Below are positions 11,681 through 23,400 of a stretch of 64,000 bases of DNA, piece after piece; within the stretch, counting starts at the first letter, position 1, and the number at the start of each line of letters is the position of its first letter. Origin of the DNA: Phocoena phocoena (taxonomy: Eukaryota > Chordata > Mammalia > Artiodactyla > Phocoenidae); assembly GCF_963924675.1 (NCBI RefSeq), contig NC_089232.1, positions 33,554,842 through 33,618,841 of the forward strand, given 5' to 3'. The translations under genes were made by a program, and so were the position numbers. The notes under the pieces are model-generated. The model worked only from the letters and a program-made list of their open reading frames with translations, did not search any database and was not told where the DNA came from.

Positions 11681-11695
11681 AAAAAGATGAGCTAG
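11681..11695 (+). repeat. Target-site duplication, 3' copy (L1 copy 1)
   Basis: aaaaagatgagctag matches 4434-4448 at 14 of 15 positions. It immediately follows the second poly(A), not the first, which proves that the 71-base flank belongs to the insertion. Confidence 0.9.
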
Positions 11696-12109
11696 AAAGG
11701 AAAGATAGAGGCAGAGAGGTGTGAAGTGTGAGGGGAAAGGAACTCTTTGTTGCTGGTAGGGGCCACAGAGAAAGAATAAAAGGAATTCAGGTAGCATTTA
11801 GAAGCAAAGACTGGTCCGTGGATGACAGCTAGCAAGGAAACAGAGACCTTGGTCTTACAACCACTAAGAAATGAATTTGGCCAGCAAGCTGAGTGAGCTT
11901 GAAAGAGGATTCTTTCCTAGAGAATGCAGTAAGGGACACATCCTGTTGTCCTGTTGATAATTTAATTACAGCCTTGTGAGATCGTAAGTAGAAGACCCAG
12001 CTGAGCCCGATGGACTTCTCACGTACAGAGACCGTGAGATAATAAATGTAGTATTTTAAGCAGCCACATTTGCAGTAATTTATTATGGCAGCAATAAAAA
12101 ATGAATACA
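11696..12109 (+). mobile_element. MaLR/MLT1-like LTR, 3' part (split by L1)
   Basis: The LTR begun at 4246 continues with '...ggacacatcctgttgtcctg' and 'ttacagccttgtgagatcg', and ends '...gcaataaaaaatgaataca'. It ends in CA at 12109. The same end type is seen at 44460-44490. Joining 4246-4448 to 11696-12109 gives about 617 bases, roughly LTR-sized. Confidence 0.55.
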
Positions 12110-12114
12110 GTAGG

Positions 12115-12937
12115 CAACAGATTTACATTTCATCAAAAAGATCATGAGCTCATAAGCCCAGGAAAAGAGGCTCAAAATAATGAGTCATTAGAGAAATATG
12201 AATTAAAATGAGATAGTGCTATACACCCACTAAAATGGCTTTAAACAAAAAGACTGACAATTTCGAGTGTAGGTGAGTATATGGAGTAACTGGAACGTTG
12301 CTTGTGTGAATGTAAAATGAGACAGTTACTTTGGAAAACAGATTGGCGGTTTCTTAAAACATTAAATGTAACCTTACTATATAATTCAGAAATCCATGCG
12401 TAGGTATTTATCCAAGGGAAATGAAAACACAAGCCATACAAGGCTTACACGCATATGTTAACAGCAGCATTATTTATAGTAGCCAAAAAGTGGAAACAAT
12501 CCAAATATCCATCAGCTGGTGAGTGGATTAACAAAGTGTTGTATATGCATAAAATAGAATACTATTCATCAATAAAAAGGAATGAACTACAGATACAGGC
12601 TACAACATAATGAATCTCAAAATATTACGCTAAGTGAAAGAAGCCAGATACAAAAGACTACATGTTGCATGATTTCATTCATATGAAGTTTCCAAAAAAG
12701 GCAAATTTATAGAGACAGAAAACAGATGAGTGGATGCCTGGGGCTGGGAGTGGGAGCAGGGGCTGACTGTAAACAGACACGAAAGAGGTTTCTGGGGTGA
12801 TGGAAATGTTCCAAAGCTAGATTGTGGTGATAGTTGCACAACTCTATAAATTTACTAAAATTCATTGAGTTGTACATTGAATTGTAATGATGGATGCATA
12901 TTATGGTGTGTAAATTGTACCTCAATAAAAAAAATAT
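12115..12937 (+). mobile_element. Old L1 3' end (segment 4)
   Basis: This is the terminal ORF2 region and 3' end of the old L1. It carries 'agcattatttatagtagcc' and 'ccaaatatccatcagc', then 'gtgtaaattgtacctcaata', and closes in a short A tract. Together segments 1-4 sum to about 2.7 kb. Its strong divergence contrasts with the near-intact L1 nested within it. Confidence 0.75.
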
Positions 12938-13985
12938 GGTGATAATTAACTTCAGAAAAATATAAGAAAGGAAATATATTCATTGTACAGTGCTCAGCTG
13001 TGAGTAATATTTACATAGACATAACTGGATATCGATTTAATCTAAAAAATGAATACAATTACATCGGAATCATGGAGCAGGAGAAGCAGAGAGGATGGGA
13101 ATATAAGAGAATAAAATGCCCCACTACCATAATAAGAAAGTAATTAGATTATGACCCAAATTGATGTATCTAAACACAGCAAAATATGCATATTATTTAA
13201 GCATAGAAAGTTAGGTAAATGCCAACAAGAAACAGCTGAAAGAGTCAAAGTGAAATCACCAAGTAGGGAGGAGGAAAAAGTGGATAAGGGAACTGATACA
13301 GTTTTTTGTTGTTGGCATAAACCTTTTAGTACAATTTGACTTTTTAAAACCTGTGCATTTATATATTGATGAAAACAAGACAATATTTAAACCAAACACA
13401 CAAGCTTTCTTATTTTTTTCCTTCTTTCTATTTTATTTTTCCTCCTCTTTCTGGGAGATTTCCTAAAGTTCTCCTAAATTTAACTTCCTAATAAATCTAT
13501 TTAGTTTTTTTTTAAATTATACTCTCATATTTTAACTTTCATGACCTTTCTTTTGTTACTTGAAAGTTTTTTTTTATAGTGTGTTACTAACTGCTTTTCT
13601 CTCTCTAGGATTATTGAGTTTTTCTCAAGCTTTCTTTTCCCTATAGAAGGTTTCCTCCAAGTGCTTTATTTCCATTTGCCTGATCTCAATTATTCTTATT
13701 GTAAGGTTTCCTCAACTGTCTGGGAATCTTCTTAGCCCATTTATGTTGAAGAGTATAAGACTAAGATATATCTGCAGAGAATAAATTGCTGGTCTTCCGT
13801 CTGGTGATTGGGGAGAATTTGCCCAGCTTCTTAAGCTGCTCTTCACCAAGTTTCATTATATTAACACCCCATTACTGGAATTACTTAGCCCTTCTAATAC
13901 CTGAGCCTTTGGAGGAGTCGATGTATACATTCAGGCTTTCCTCATTTGACAGATTTGGATTCATCTTCTTCTAGTCTTTTCTTTT
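12938..13985. other. Unassigned sequence between the two L1 copies
   Basis: This stretch forms the loop between the oppositely oriented L1 copies. 13390-13640 is T/C-rich. No recognisable gene, and the short frames at 13144-13383 and 13786-13974 have no domain. It may be diverged repeat sequence that I cannot name. Confidence 0.4.
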
Positions 13986-14107
13986 ATTATTTTAACATCT
14001 TTATTGGAGAATAATTGCTTTACAATGGGGTGTTAGTTTCTCCTTTACAACAAAGTGAATCCGTTATACATATACACATGTTCCCATATCTCTTCCCTCT
14101 TGCATCT

Positions 14108-14132
14108 CCCTCCCACCCTCCCTATCCCACCC
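14108..14132 (-). other. G-quadruplex-type tract in L1 copy 2 3' UTR
   Basis: The plus strand shows C3 runs with short spacers. On the minus (L1 sense) strand this reads as at least five G3 runs with loops of 1-3 bases. Confidence 0.75.
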
Positions 14133-14355
14133 CTCTAGGTGGTTACAAACCACCTAGCTGATCTCCCTGTGCTATGCGGCTGCTTCCCACTAGCTATCTA
14201 TTTTACGTTTGGTAGTGTATATATGTCCATGCCACTCTCTCACTTTGTCACAGCTTACCCTTTGCCCTCCCCATATCCTCAAGTCCATGCTCTAGTAGAT
14301 CTGTGTCTTCACTCCCGTCTTACCCCTAGGTTCTTCATGACCTTTTTTTTTTTTC

Positions 14356-17300
14356 TTAGATTCCATATATATATGTGTTAGTGTACAGTATTTGTTTTTC
14401 TCTTTCTGACATATTTCACTCTGTATGACAGACTCTAGGTCCATCCACCTCACTACAAAAAACTCACCTTCGTTTCTTTTTATGGCTGAGTAATATTCCA
14501 TTGTATATATGTGCCACATCTTCTTTATCCATTCATCTGTCGATGGACACTTAGGTTGCTTCCATTACCTGGCTATTGTAAATAGAGCTCCAATGAACAT
14601 TGTGGTACATGACTCTTTTTGAATTATGGTTTTCTCAGGGTATATGCTCAGTAGTGGGATTGCTGGGTCATATGGTAGTTCTATTTGTAGTTTTTTCAGG
14701 AACCTCCATACTGTTCTCCATCGTGGCTGTACCAATTTACATTACCACCAAGAGTGCAAGAGAGTTCCCTTTACTCCACACCCTCTCCAGCATTTATTGT
14801 TTATACATTTTTTGATGATGGCCATTCTGACTGGTGTGAGATGATATCTCATTGTAGTTTTGATTTGCATTTCTCTAATGATTAATGATGTTGAGCACTC
14901 TTTCATGTGTTTGTTGGCAATCTGTATATCTTCTTTGGAGAAATGTCTATTTAGGTCTTCTGCCTATTTTTGGATTGGGTTGTTTGTGTTTTTGATATTG
15001 AGCTGCATGAGCTGTTTGTAAATTTTGGAGATTAATCCTTGGTCAGTTGCTTCATTTGCAAATATTTTCTCCCATTCTGAGGGTTGTCTTTTCGTCTTCT
15101 TCATGGTTTCCTTTGCTGTGAAAAACTTTTAAGTTTCATTAGGTCCCATTTGTTTATTTTTCTTTTTATTTCCGTTTCTCTAGGAGGGGGGTCAAAAAGG
15201 ATCTTGCTGTGATTTATGTCATGGAGTGTTTTGCCTATGTTTTACTCTAAAAGTTTGATAGTGTCAAGCCTTACATTTAGGTCTTAAATCCCTCTTGAGT
15301 TTATTTTTGTGTATGGTGTTAGGGAGTGTCTAATTTCATTCTTTTAAAGGTATCTGTCCAGTTTTCCCAGCACCACTTATTGAAGAGGCTGTCTTTTCTC
15401 CACTGTATATTCTTGCCTCCTTTATCAAAGATAAGGTGACCATATGTCCATGGGTTTATCTCTGGGCTTTCTATCCTGTTCCGTTGATCTATATTTCTGT
15501 TTTCATGCCAGTACCATACTGTCTTGATTACTGTAGCTTTGTAGTATAGTCTGAAGTCAGGGAGCCTGATTTTTCAGATCCATTTTTCTTTCTCAAGATT
15601 GCTTTGGCTATTCGGGGTCTTTTGTGTTTCCACACAAATTGTGCAATTTTTTCTTCTAGTTCTGTGAAAAATGCCAGTGGTAGTTTGATAGGGATTGCAT
15701 TGAATCTGTAGATTGCTTTGGGTAGTAGAGTCATTTTCACAATGTTGATTTTTCAAATCCAAGAACATGGTTTATCTCTCCATCTGTTTGTATCATCTTT
15801 AATTTCCTTCATCAGTGTCATAATTTTCTGCATACAGGTATTTTGTCTCCTTAGGTAGGTTTATTCCTAAGTATTTTATCCTTTTGGTTGCAGTGGTAAA
15901 CGCGAGTGTTTCCTTAATTTCTCTTTGAGATTTTTCATCATTAGTGTATAGGAATGCAAGAGATTTTTGTGCATTAATTTTGTATCCTGCTACTTTACCA
16001 AATTCATTGATTAGCTCTAGTAGTTTTCTGGTAGCATCTTTAGGATTCTCTATGTATAGTATGATGTCATCTGCAAACAGTGACAGCTTTACTTCTTCTT
16101 TTCTGATTTGGACTCCTTTTATTTCTTTTCCTTCTCTGATTGCTGTGGCTAAAAATTCCAAAACTATGTTGAATAATAGTGGTGAGAGTGGGCAAACTTG
16201 TCTTGTTCCTGATCTTAGTGGAAGTGGTTTCAGTTTTTCAGCACTGAGGACGATGTTGGCTGTGGGTTTGTCATATATGGCCTTTATTATGTTGAGGTTA
16301 ATTCCCTGTATGCCTACTTTCTGGAGGGTTTTTATCATAAATGGGTATCAAATTTTGAGCAAAGCTTTCTCTGCATCTATTGAGATAATCATATGGTTTT
16401 TCTCCTTCAATTTGTTAATATGGTGTATCACATTGATTGATTTGCATATATTGAAGACTCCTTGCATTCCTGGGATAAACCCCACTTGATTGTGGTGTAT
16501 GATCCTTTTAATGTGCTGTTGGATCCTTTTGCTAGTATTCTGTTGAGGAATTTTGTATCTATGTTCATCAGTGTCATTGGCCTGTGGTTTTCTTTCTTTA
16601 TGATATCTTTGTCTGGGTGTGGTATCAGGGTGATGGTGGCCTGGTAAATGAATTTGGGAGTGTTCCTCCCTCTGCTATATTTTGGAAGAGTTTGAGAAGG
16701 ATAGGTGTTAGCTCTTCACTAAATGTTTGATTGAAGTCACCTGTGAAGCCATCTGGTCCTGGGCCTTTGCTTGTTGAAAGATTTTTAATCACAGTTTCAA
16801 TTTCAGTGCTTGTGATTGGTCTGTTCATATTTTCTATTGCTTCCTGGTTCAGGCTCGGAAGGTGCATTTCTAAGAATTTGTCCATTTCTTCCACGTTGTC
16901 CATTTATTGCCATATAGTTGCTTGCAGTAATCTCTCATGATCCTTTGTATTTCTGCAGTGTCAGTCGTTACTTCTCTTTTTCATTTCTAATTCTACTGAC
17001 TTGAGTCTTCTCCCTTTTTTTTTTGATAAGTCTGGCTAATGGTTTATCAATTTTGTTTATCTTCTCAAAGAACCAGTTTTTAGTTTTATTTATCTTTGTT
17101 ATCTTCTCCTTCATTTCTTTTTCATTTATTTCTGATCTGATCTTTACGATTTCTTTCCTTCTGCTAACTTTGGGGTATTTTTGTTCTTCTGTCTCTAATT
17201 GCTTTAGGTGTAAGGTTAGGTTGTTTATCTGAGATGTTTCTTGTTTTTTAAGGTAGGATTGTATTGCTATAAATTTCCGTCTTAAAACTGCTTTTGCTGC

Positions 17301-18040
17301 ATTCCTTAGGTTTGGGGTCGTCGTGTTTTCACTGTCATTTGTTTCTAGGTATTTTTTGATTTCCTCTTTGATTTCTTCAGTGATCTCTTGGTTATTAAGT
17401 AGTGTATTGTTTAGCCTCCATGTGTTTGTATTTTTTACTGATTTTTTCCTGTAATTGATATCTAGTCTCATAGCGTTGTGGTCAGAAAAGATAATTGATA
17501 CAATTTCAATTTTCTTAAATTTACCAAGGCTTGATTTGTGACCCAAGATATGATCTATCCTGGAGAATGTTCCATGAGTACTTGAGAAGAGTGTGTGTTC
17601 TGTTATTTTTGGGTGGAATGTCCTATAAATATCAATTAAGTCCATCTTGTTTAAGGTATCAATTAAAGCTTGTGTTTCCTTAATTATTTTCATTTTGTAT
17701 GATCTGTCCATTGGTGAATGTGTGGTGTTAAAATCCCCTACTATGACTGTGTTACTGTCGATTTCCCCTTTTATGGCTGTTAGTATTTGCCTTATGTATT
17801 GAGGTGTTCCTATGCTGGGTGCATAAATATTTACAATTGTTATATCTTCTTCTTGGATTGATCCCTGATCATTATGTAGTGTACTTCTTTGTCCCTTGTA
17901 ATAGTCTTTGTTTTAAAGTCCATTTTGTCTGATAGGAGAATTGCTACCCCAGCTTTCTTTTGATTTCAATTTGCATGGAATATGTTTTTCCATCCCCTCA
18001 CTTTCATTCTGTATGTGTCCCTAGGTGTGAAGTTGGTCTT
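14356..18040 (-). pseudogene. L1 ORF2p of copy 2, 5'-deleted and broken
   Basis: Remains of the endonuclease (MDRSYKMK..., SDHNAMRLDI, 16968-17711) and reverse transcriptase (PGPDGFTGDF at 16625-16903; [13 protein letters not shown] and [11 protein letters not shown] in 15799-16338) are present on the minus strand. The C-terminal [13 protein letters not shown] lies at 14292-14519. The motif A region 'FDKIQ' is altered (about 16345-16370), motif B has Gln-Val in place of Gln-Gly, and frames change repeatedly. The first ~39 codons are missing because of the ORF1 deletion. It is not functional. Confidence 0.88.
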
Positions 18041-19866
18041 TTGTCTGGTGGCGTGTTTTGGGGTATATGTGGCCTTATTATGATTTTATGCAGCCTCTGT
18101 GCTAATGGGTGGGTTTGTGTTCCTGTCTTGCTAGTTGTTTGGCGTAGAGTGTCCGGCACTGTAACTTGCTGGTCATTGAGGGGAGCTGGGTCTTGGCATT
18201 GAGATGGAGATCTCTGGGAGATTTTTGCCATTTGATATTACGTGGAGCTGGGAGGTCTCTTGTGGACCAATGTTCTGAACTGGGCTCTCCCACCTCAGAG
18301 GCACAGCCCCGATGCCTGGCTGGAGCACCAAGAGCCTGTTATCCACACGGCTCGGAATAAAAGGAAAAAAAAAAAAAAAAAGAAAGGAGAAGATAAATAA
18401 AATATAAATGTAATAAATATAAAAAATTAGTATTAAAATTTTTTTAATTAAGAAAAAGAAGGAAAGAAAGAAAGAAGAGAGCAACCAAACCAAAAAACAA
18501 ATCCACCAATGATAACAAGTGCTAAGAAGTACGCTAAAAAAAACCCCAAAATCAAAACATGGACGGACAGAACCCTAGGACAAATGGTAAAAGCAAAGCC
18601 ATACAGACAAAATCACACACAGAAGCTTACACATGCACACTCACAAAGAGAAAAAAAGGGGGAAAAATATATATATCGTTGCTCCCAAAGTCCACCTCCT
18701 CAATTTGGGATGATTCGCTGTCTATTCAGGTATTCCACAGATGCAGGGTACATCTAGTTGATTGCGGAGATTTAATCCGCTGCTCCTGAAGCGGCTGGGA
18801 GAGATTTCCCTTTCTCTTTGTTCTCACAGCCCCCAGGGGTTCAGCTTTGGATCTGCGTGTAGGTTGCCTGAGGGCGTCTGTTCTTCGCTCAGACCCGACA
18901 GGGTTAAAGGAGCAGCTGATTCGGGGGCAGTTGATCATTCAGGGCGGGGGCGGGGAGGGAGGGGCACGGAGGGCGGGGCGGGCCTGCGGCCGCAGAGGCC
19001 GACGTTACGTTGCACGAGCCTGAGGCGCGCCGTGCGTTCTCTCGGGGAAGTTGTCCCTGGATCACGGGGCCCTAACAGTGGTGGGCTGCCCAGGCTCCCC
19101 GGAAGGTGGGTGTGGATAGTGACCTGTGCTCGCACACAGGCTTCTTGGTGGCGGCAGCAGCGGCCTTAGCATCTCATGCCCCTCTCTGGGGCCCGCGGTT
19201 TTAGCTGCGGCTCACGCCCGTCTCTGGAGCTCATTTAAGCGGCGCTCTTAACCCCCTCTCCTCACGCACTGGGAAACAAAGAAGCAAGAAAACGTCTCTC
19301 GCCTCTTCGCTCCGGAGTTTTTCCCGGATTCCCTCCCGGCTAGCCATGGTGCAGTAACCCCCTGTAGGCTGTGTTCACGCCGCCAACCCCAGTCCTCTCC
19401 CTGCATCCACCTCCGAAGCCCGAGCGTCAGCTCCCAGCCCCGCCCGCCCCGGCAAGTGAGCAGACGAGCCTCTCGGTCTGGTGAGTGCTGGCCGGCACCG
19501 GCCCTCTGTGCGGGAATCTCTGTGCTTTACCCTCTGCACCCGTTGCTGCACTCGCCTCCGTGGCTCTGAAGCTCCCCCTTCCGCCACCCTGTCTTCGCCC
19601 CCGAAGGGGCTTCCTAGTGTATGGAAGCCTTTCCTTCTTCACAGCTGCCTCCCATTGATGCAGGTCCCATTCCTATTCTTTTGTCTCTGTTTTTTCTTCT
19701 TTCTTTTGCCCTACCCAGGTACGTGGGGGAGTTTCTTGCCTTTTGGGAGGCCTGAGGTCTTCTGCAAGCGTTCAGTGGGTGTTCTGTAGGAGCAGTTCCA
19801 CATGTAGCTGTATTTCTTGGGAGGAAGGTGATCTCCGTGTCCTACTCTTCCGCCATCTTGAAACTC
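18041..19866 (-). promoter_or_regulatory. L1 copy 2 5' UTR / internal promoter, CpG-rich
   Basis: The minus-strand leader is complete up to 'cgccaccag' and then jumps into ORF2. 18930-19060 and 19260-19600 are dense in CpG and contain a gcggccgc palindrome near 18986-18993. The L1 5' end carries a clean YY1-type site (cgccatcttg on plus, 19851-19860). An A-rich tract at 18361-18500 corresponds to the T-rich part of copy 1. Promoter activity is inferred from L1 biology. The retained CpGs suggest that copy 2 is no older than copy 1 or was less methylated. Confidence 0.75.
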
Positions 19867-19957
19867 CTCCTTGTCTTCTAAGTTAGTTAACACTCCATAT
19901 GCTTTCCCTTTTCTAAATGTTGTGGTAATTGTATCCCCTCCTGTTCTATCCCTACTT

Positions 19958-20215
19958 GGGATTTCCAAATGGGAGGGGAAAGGGGGGGAGGGACAAATTA
20001 GGGGTAGGAAATTAACAAACTACTATGTATTAATATAAAAGAGGTAAGCAGCAATGTTATACTGTAATAGCACAGGGAATTATACCCATTATCTTGTAAT
20101 AACCTATAATTGATATATCTGCAAAAATACTGAATCACTATGCTGTACATCTGAAACTAACACAAATTTGTAAATCAACTATACTTCCATTTAAGTAAAG
20201 TAAAATTCCTTTATT
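19958..20215 (+). mobile_element. 5'-truncated L1 3' end
   Basis: The typical cetartiodactyl L1 tail order is seen: 'gagggacaaattaggg', 'gcacagggaatta', 'gctgtacatctgaaactaac', 'taaatcaactatacttcc'. It is a 3' UTR fragment with no coding part and no clear target-site duplication. Confidence 0.7.
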
Positions 20216-22119
20216 GATATTTTAATGGAAGGGAGAAAAATGAGAGGCATATATTGGGTCTGCCACTTTTACCTACATAAGTCACATAAATATTTTGCCT
20301 GCCAAAATTTTTAATGTTGCATAAACAAAGAAACAACTACATTTTCAGTTTATAAGCAAAATTGCTAAGTGATGTTTGGAACAGACATCCTTACCCTAGA
20401 CCAGATCATGCCAACTCCTAGGGAAGTCATGAGGTGTGGAGAGGTTAAGTCTGAGGATGAGGGAGGTTTGGGGTGAGCTGGGCTTGGTACACATGTTGAA
20501 GATAAAAATGGGTGTTAGGTGTTGTCCAGAAGGAAGCTTCATGGAACCTAGAACCATATGTCTACTCTATCACAGGCTTTCTTCAGAACTATTCTAAGCG
20601 AAATGTATGCTCGTTCTCTGAGAAATCACTTGTATCCTGCATGATATGCATATCAAATTCTCTCATTTTTCTCTCTCAAAATAACTATAGTCACACTCAT
20701 TTAATTTTAAATAATATGTACATACATTTGTCAGCTTAGTGATAGTTCATATTTTTCCATTGGAAAATGTAAAGGAACTCTCTGCTTTCGATGGCTTTCT
20801 TGATTTTGATTCCCAGTGCAGAGTTTGAGACATTCGGGAATGCATTTCTTAGTTTATCGCTACTGTTGTTATAAATAGGGAAATGTCCCTCAAGTGGAAA
20901 GTATCTTCTTTTGTCTTCAGTCAGTGGTGTTATCAGTTTGTTTCTTTTCACATACAGTTTTAATTTTGATTTAGCATTTATTATAAAACGGTTATGAGAG
21001 AAGGAGTATTTATGTTACGTTATGTAGTCCTTTTATCAGCTTCAGATTATGCAGGATATTCTCAAGGTTTTTTTTATCAGTTCTTTTAGTATTCAATATT
21101 ATACGTACATTTAATTGGAAACTTTAAGCTCTTGTATAATAACGATTTAGGGGCTATTGACACATCCTTAGAGGCTAACTCAGTTGTAACACTTAAAAAT
21201 TATTACTGTTAGTTCTAAAAGTAATACCTTCTTGTAAGAAATTCATGTCATATCAAAAATGAAAAAGTAGAAGGTGAAAGTCTCTCTTAACTGGAATGGT
21301 TGAGTTATGTCTGCTAAACATCTTACTTGCTAAAATAATAATATGCAAGGAAGAAAAAAAGATTTACATTCTGACAGACTACTTTAGATGTTAAAACAGC
21401 CAGGACAGTAGTCTTATTGGTGATTATATTGGGATCAACAAATCTGCCTTAAATTGCCCCATCCTGTTGCATCCTGAGAAGAAGGGTATCTGAATGCAAA
21501 TGGAAAAAGAGCACATTTGGCAAGTGGTGAAGGAGGGGAAAGGTGTTGCTGGATTAGAAGATAATTCCTTTGGGGAAGAGAGGTGGGTTTCTGGTAAATG
21601 CAACTGGAAACCTACCTTTGAGTTAGGTGTGGTCAGCGATATGAGTTGAAGCCTCTTCTATCTTCTAGGTACCTTTCCTTAATGTTCTGATTCACCCTTG
21701 CTGTTTACAGAGATAGTGGAAATTCCTCTTAAGTCTAGGATATGTTCTTTTGCCTTTAGTCAGTGTAATTGCCAGTTTTCTTTTTATGGATTTTCATAAG
21801 TAATTAAAAGTCTGGAAAAGGTGAATTAGGCACTACTAGCCTTATTGCTGTGATAACAAAGAAGTCCTTAAATATTTTATAAAGCCTTGTCATGGAGGTT
21901 AAGACCAGAATTTAAATGGAAACTTGTAGGATATTTATACAGACAGGAGATTCAAACATACCACACTTGTTTTATTTCTTCTCTTCCTTATATTCTTGTT
22001 TTATTTCTTCTCTCCCTTACATTCTATAGATCCATATGGTAATTCATTATGGCAGAGAAAACATGGTGCTATAGTTTCCAAAGCAAGGCTATATAGGACT
22101 CTGTTCTACTTCTGTTTGG
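20216..22119. other. Unassigned noncoding sequence
   Basis: I see no gene and no repeat that I can name. Short frames (for example 20512-20739 and 20736-20951) carry no domain and no splice context. Confidence 0.4.
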
Positions 22120-22330
22120 TTAGGATAAGATGGTTCAAAGGAGATAGTACTGGACTTGAATTCAGAAGACATGAATTTGAGTCCTGGTCTGTCAGTTACT
22201 AGTTGTGTGAAGCTAGAGTAAATTACTACTTAACTTCTCTGAGCTTTAGTTTCCTCATCTGCAGAATGCGATTAGCGATACCTACCTCGTGGGGTTGTTG
22301 TAAGACTTAAAGAGATACTATTTGAGAAAA
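22120..22330 (+). mobile_element. MIR SINE
   Basis: Ordered MIR core features are present: 'gaatttgagtcctggtctg', 'ttactagttgtgtgaa', 'tagtttcctcatctgcagaa', 'ggggttgttgtaagactta'. MIRs are ancient tRNA-derived SINEs shared across mammals. Confidence 0.8.
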
Positions 22331-22549
22331 TGCAACATCAACTGTATAATGGTAAACAAAGACATGTGTGTTCCTTGCCTGTGTGGAGCTGGATGGCAAG
22401 AGGGATAGTCAGTAATCAGATAATCAATATCAGTAACAAATGTAAAATTGCCCCTGTGACAGGTGCTGAGAAGGAGAAACTCTTTTTCGTAGCCCACATT
22501 CCATCTTCTAAAAGTATCCTATTGTCTCTGCCTTCAAAACCACTTTGTG

Positions 22550-23400
22550 GTTCTGATAGGCATAAGTTTCAGTTACCATGATTTAGTTTAATAATAACAG
22601 TTCACCAACAACATGGTTCAAATTTCAGTTACCACAGTATATTAACTATGAATAATTACATAAAGTACCAACTAGTTCTTCAGTTCATAAATTCCTATCT
22701 AAATAACAAATACATATCCTAATCAATGGTCAATTATGTTGCTTCTTTTAAAGCCTGCCAGTGGTTGGTCACTGTGCATCTGATATTTGGTTCAGGCACA
22801 GACAGCAAAGTGTGTGTTTGCCTCCTTGTCTTTTAGCGGTAAACCCACATGACCTTGTTCAAAAATAGATAATCAAAAGAATTAATTGACCCACAAAGGT
22901 GAAAATACAGTAAAGTGAAAAAAATGACAAGGCTGGAAGTGAAATTCATATTGAACATAAGTGGAATTATAGAAGACATACGTGTCCATAGGAATGTTGG
23001 CACAGCCATACTTCAAGAGACTCTGGATTTGTAGCCAGAGGGACTTAAAGGTAGACTTATCAACATAAGTGAAGAAAATGGTTGTGACGAAAAGGATGAA
23101 GATGCCCTAGAGGACATAATGCAACAAATAACTTCACATTAAAGGAACTCTCAGAGGTATTCTAAGACTTTGAAAGTGCACAGGATAAAATGCTACAAGC
23201 TGACCCAGACTTAGAAAGGAGAATAACAATTCACCAGGCATAGGAAATATGCTTACTCATTATACGACAAGAATTAAAAAGCAAGTTCTGTTTAAATTAC
23301 TCTTTATAAGTTTTTTACACAGAAATAAAATACTAAATTTCAATGTAAAACATGTTTTACTTGCTTTTTAATTATAGTGTCCTAAATAAATGATAGCTTA
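22550..23400 (+). mobile_element. Decayed Tigger/pogo-like DNA transposon (tentative)
   Basis: Across 22900-23310 one can read peptide shreds in several frames that resemble a pogo-type transposase C-terminus: an acidic stretch near 'ISEENGCDEKDEDALEDI', a 'QDKML'-like region, and a Lys-Ala-Ser followed by 'YKFFTQK' near 23270-23320. The flanks 22550-22660 ('cagttaccatg', 'cagttaccacagtatat') look like element ends or internal repeats. Stops occur throughout. The alternative is a decayed retrocopy of a domesticated gene of the same superfamily. The family is unproven. Confidence 0.4.

Larger units (their letters stand above)
13986..19866 (-). mobile_element. Near full-length LINE-1 copy 2, inactive, ORF1 deleted
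   Basis: It runs right to left: 5' end at about 19866 with the L1 start 'tttcaagatggcgg' (minus strand), a CpG-rich 5' UTR, an abrupt join at about 18040, most of ORF2, the 3' UTR, and a poorly preserved T-rich tail at 13975-13990. At 5.9 kb it is about 1.25 kb shorter than copy 1. A single internal deletion equivalent to copy 1 positions 6299-7551 accounts for this: all of ORF1 and about the first 39 codons of ORF2. Candidate short flanks (tcttctag near 13967, tcttctaa near 19874) could be a target-site duplication, but this is weak. Confidence 0.92.

Noticed and set aside
18030..18050. Splicing as the cause of the ORF1 loss in L1 copy 2
   Set aside because: In copy 1 the bases just before the acceptor point are ct rather than AG, so a spliced-RNA origin is not supported.
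13960..19880. tcttctag / tcttctaa as the target-site duplication of L1 copy 2
   Set aside because: Too short and imperfect to rely on; noted only as a candidate.
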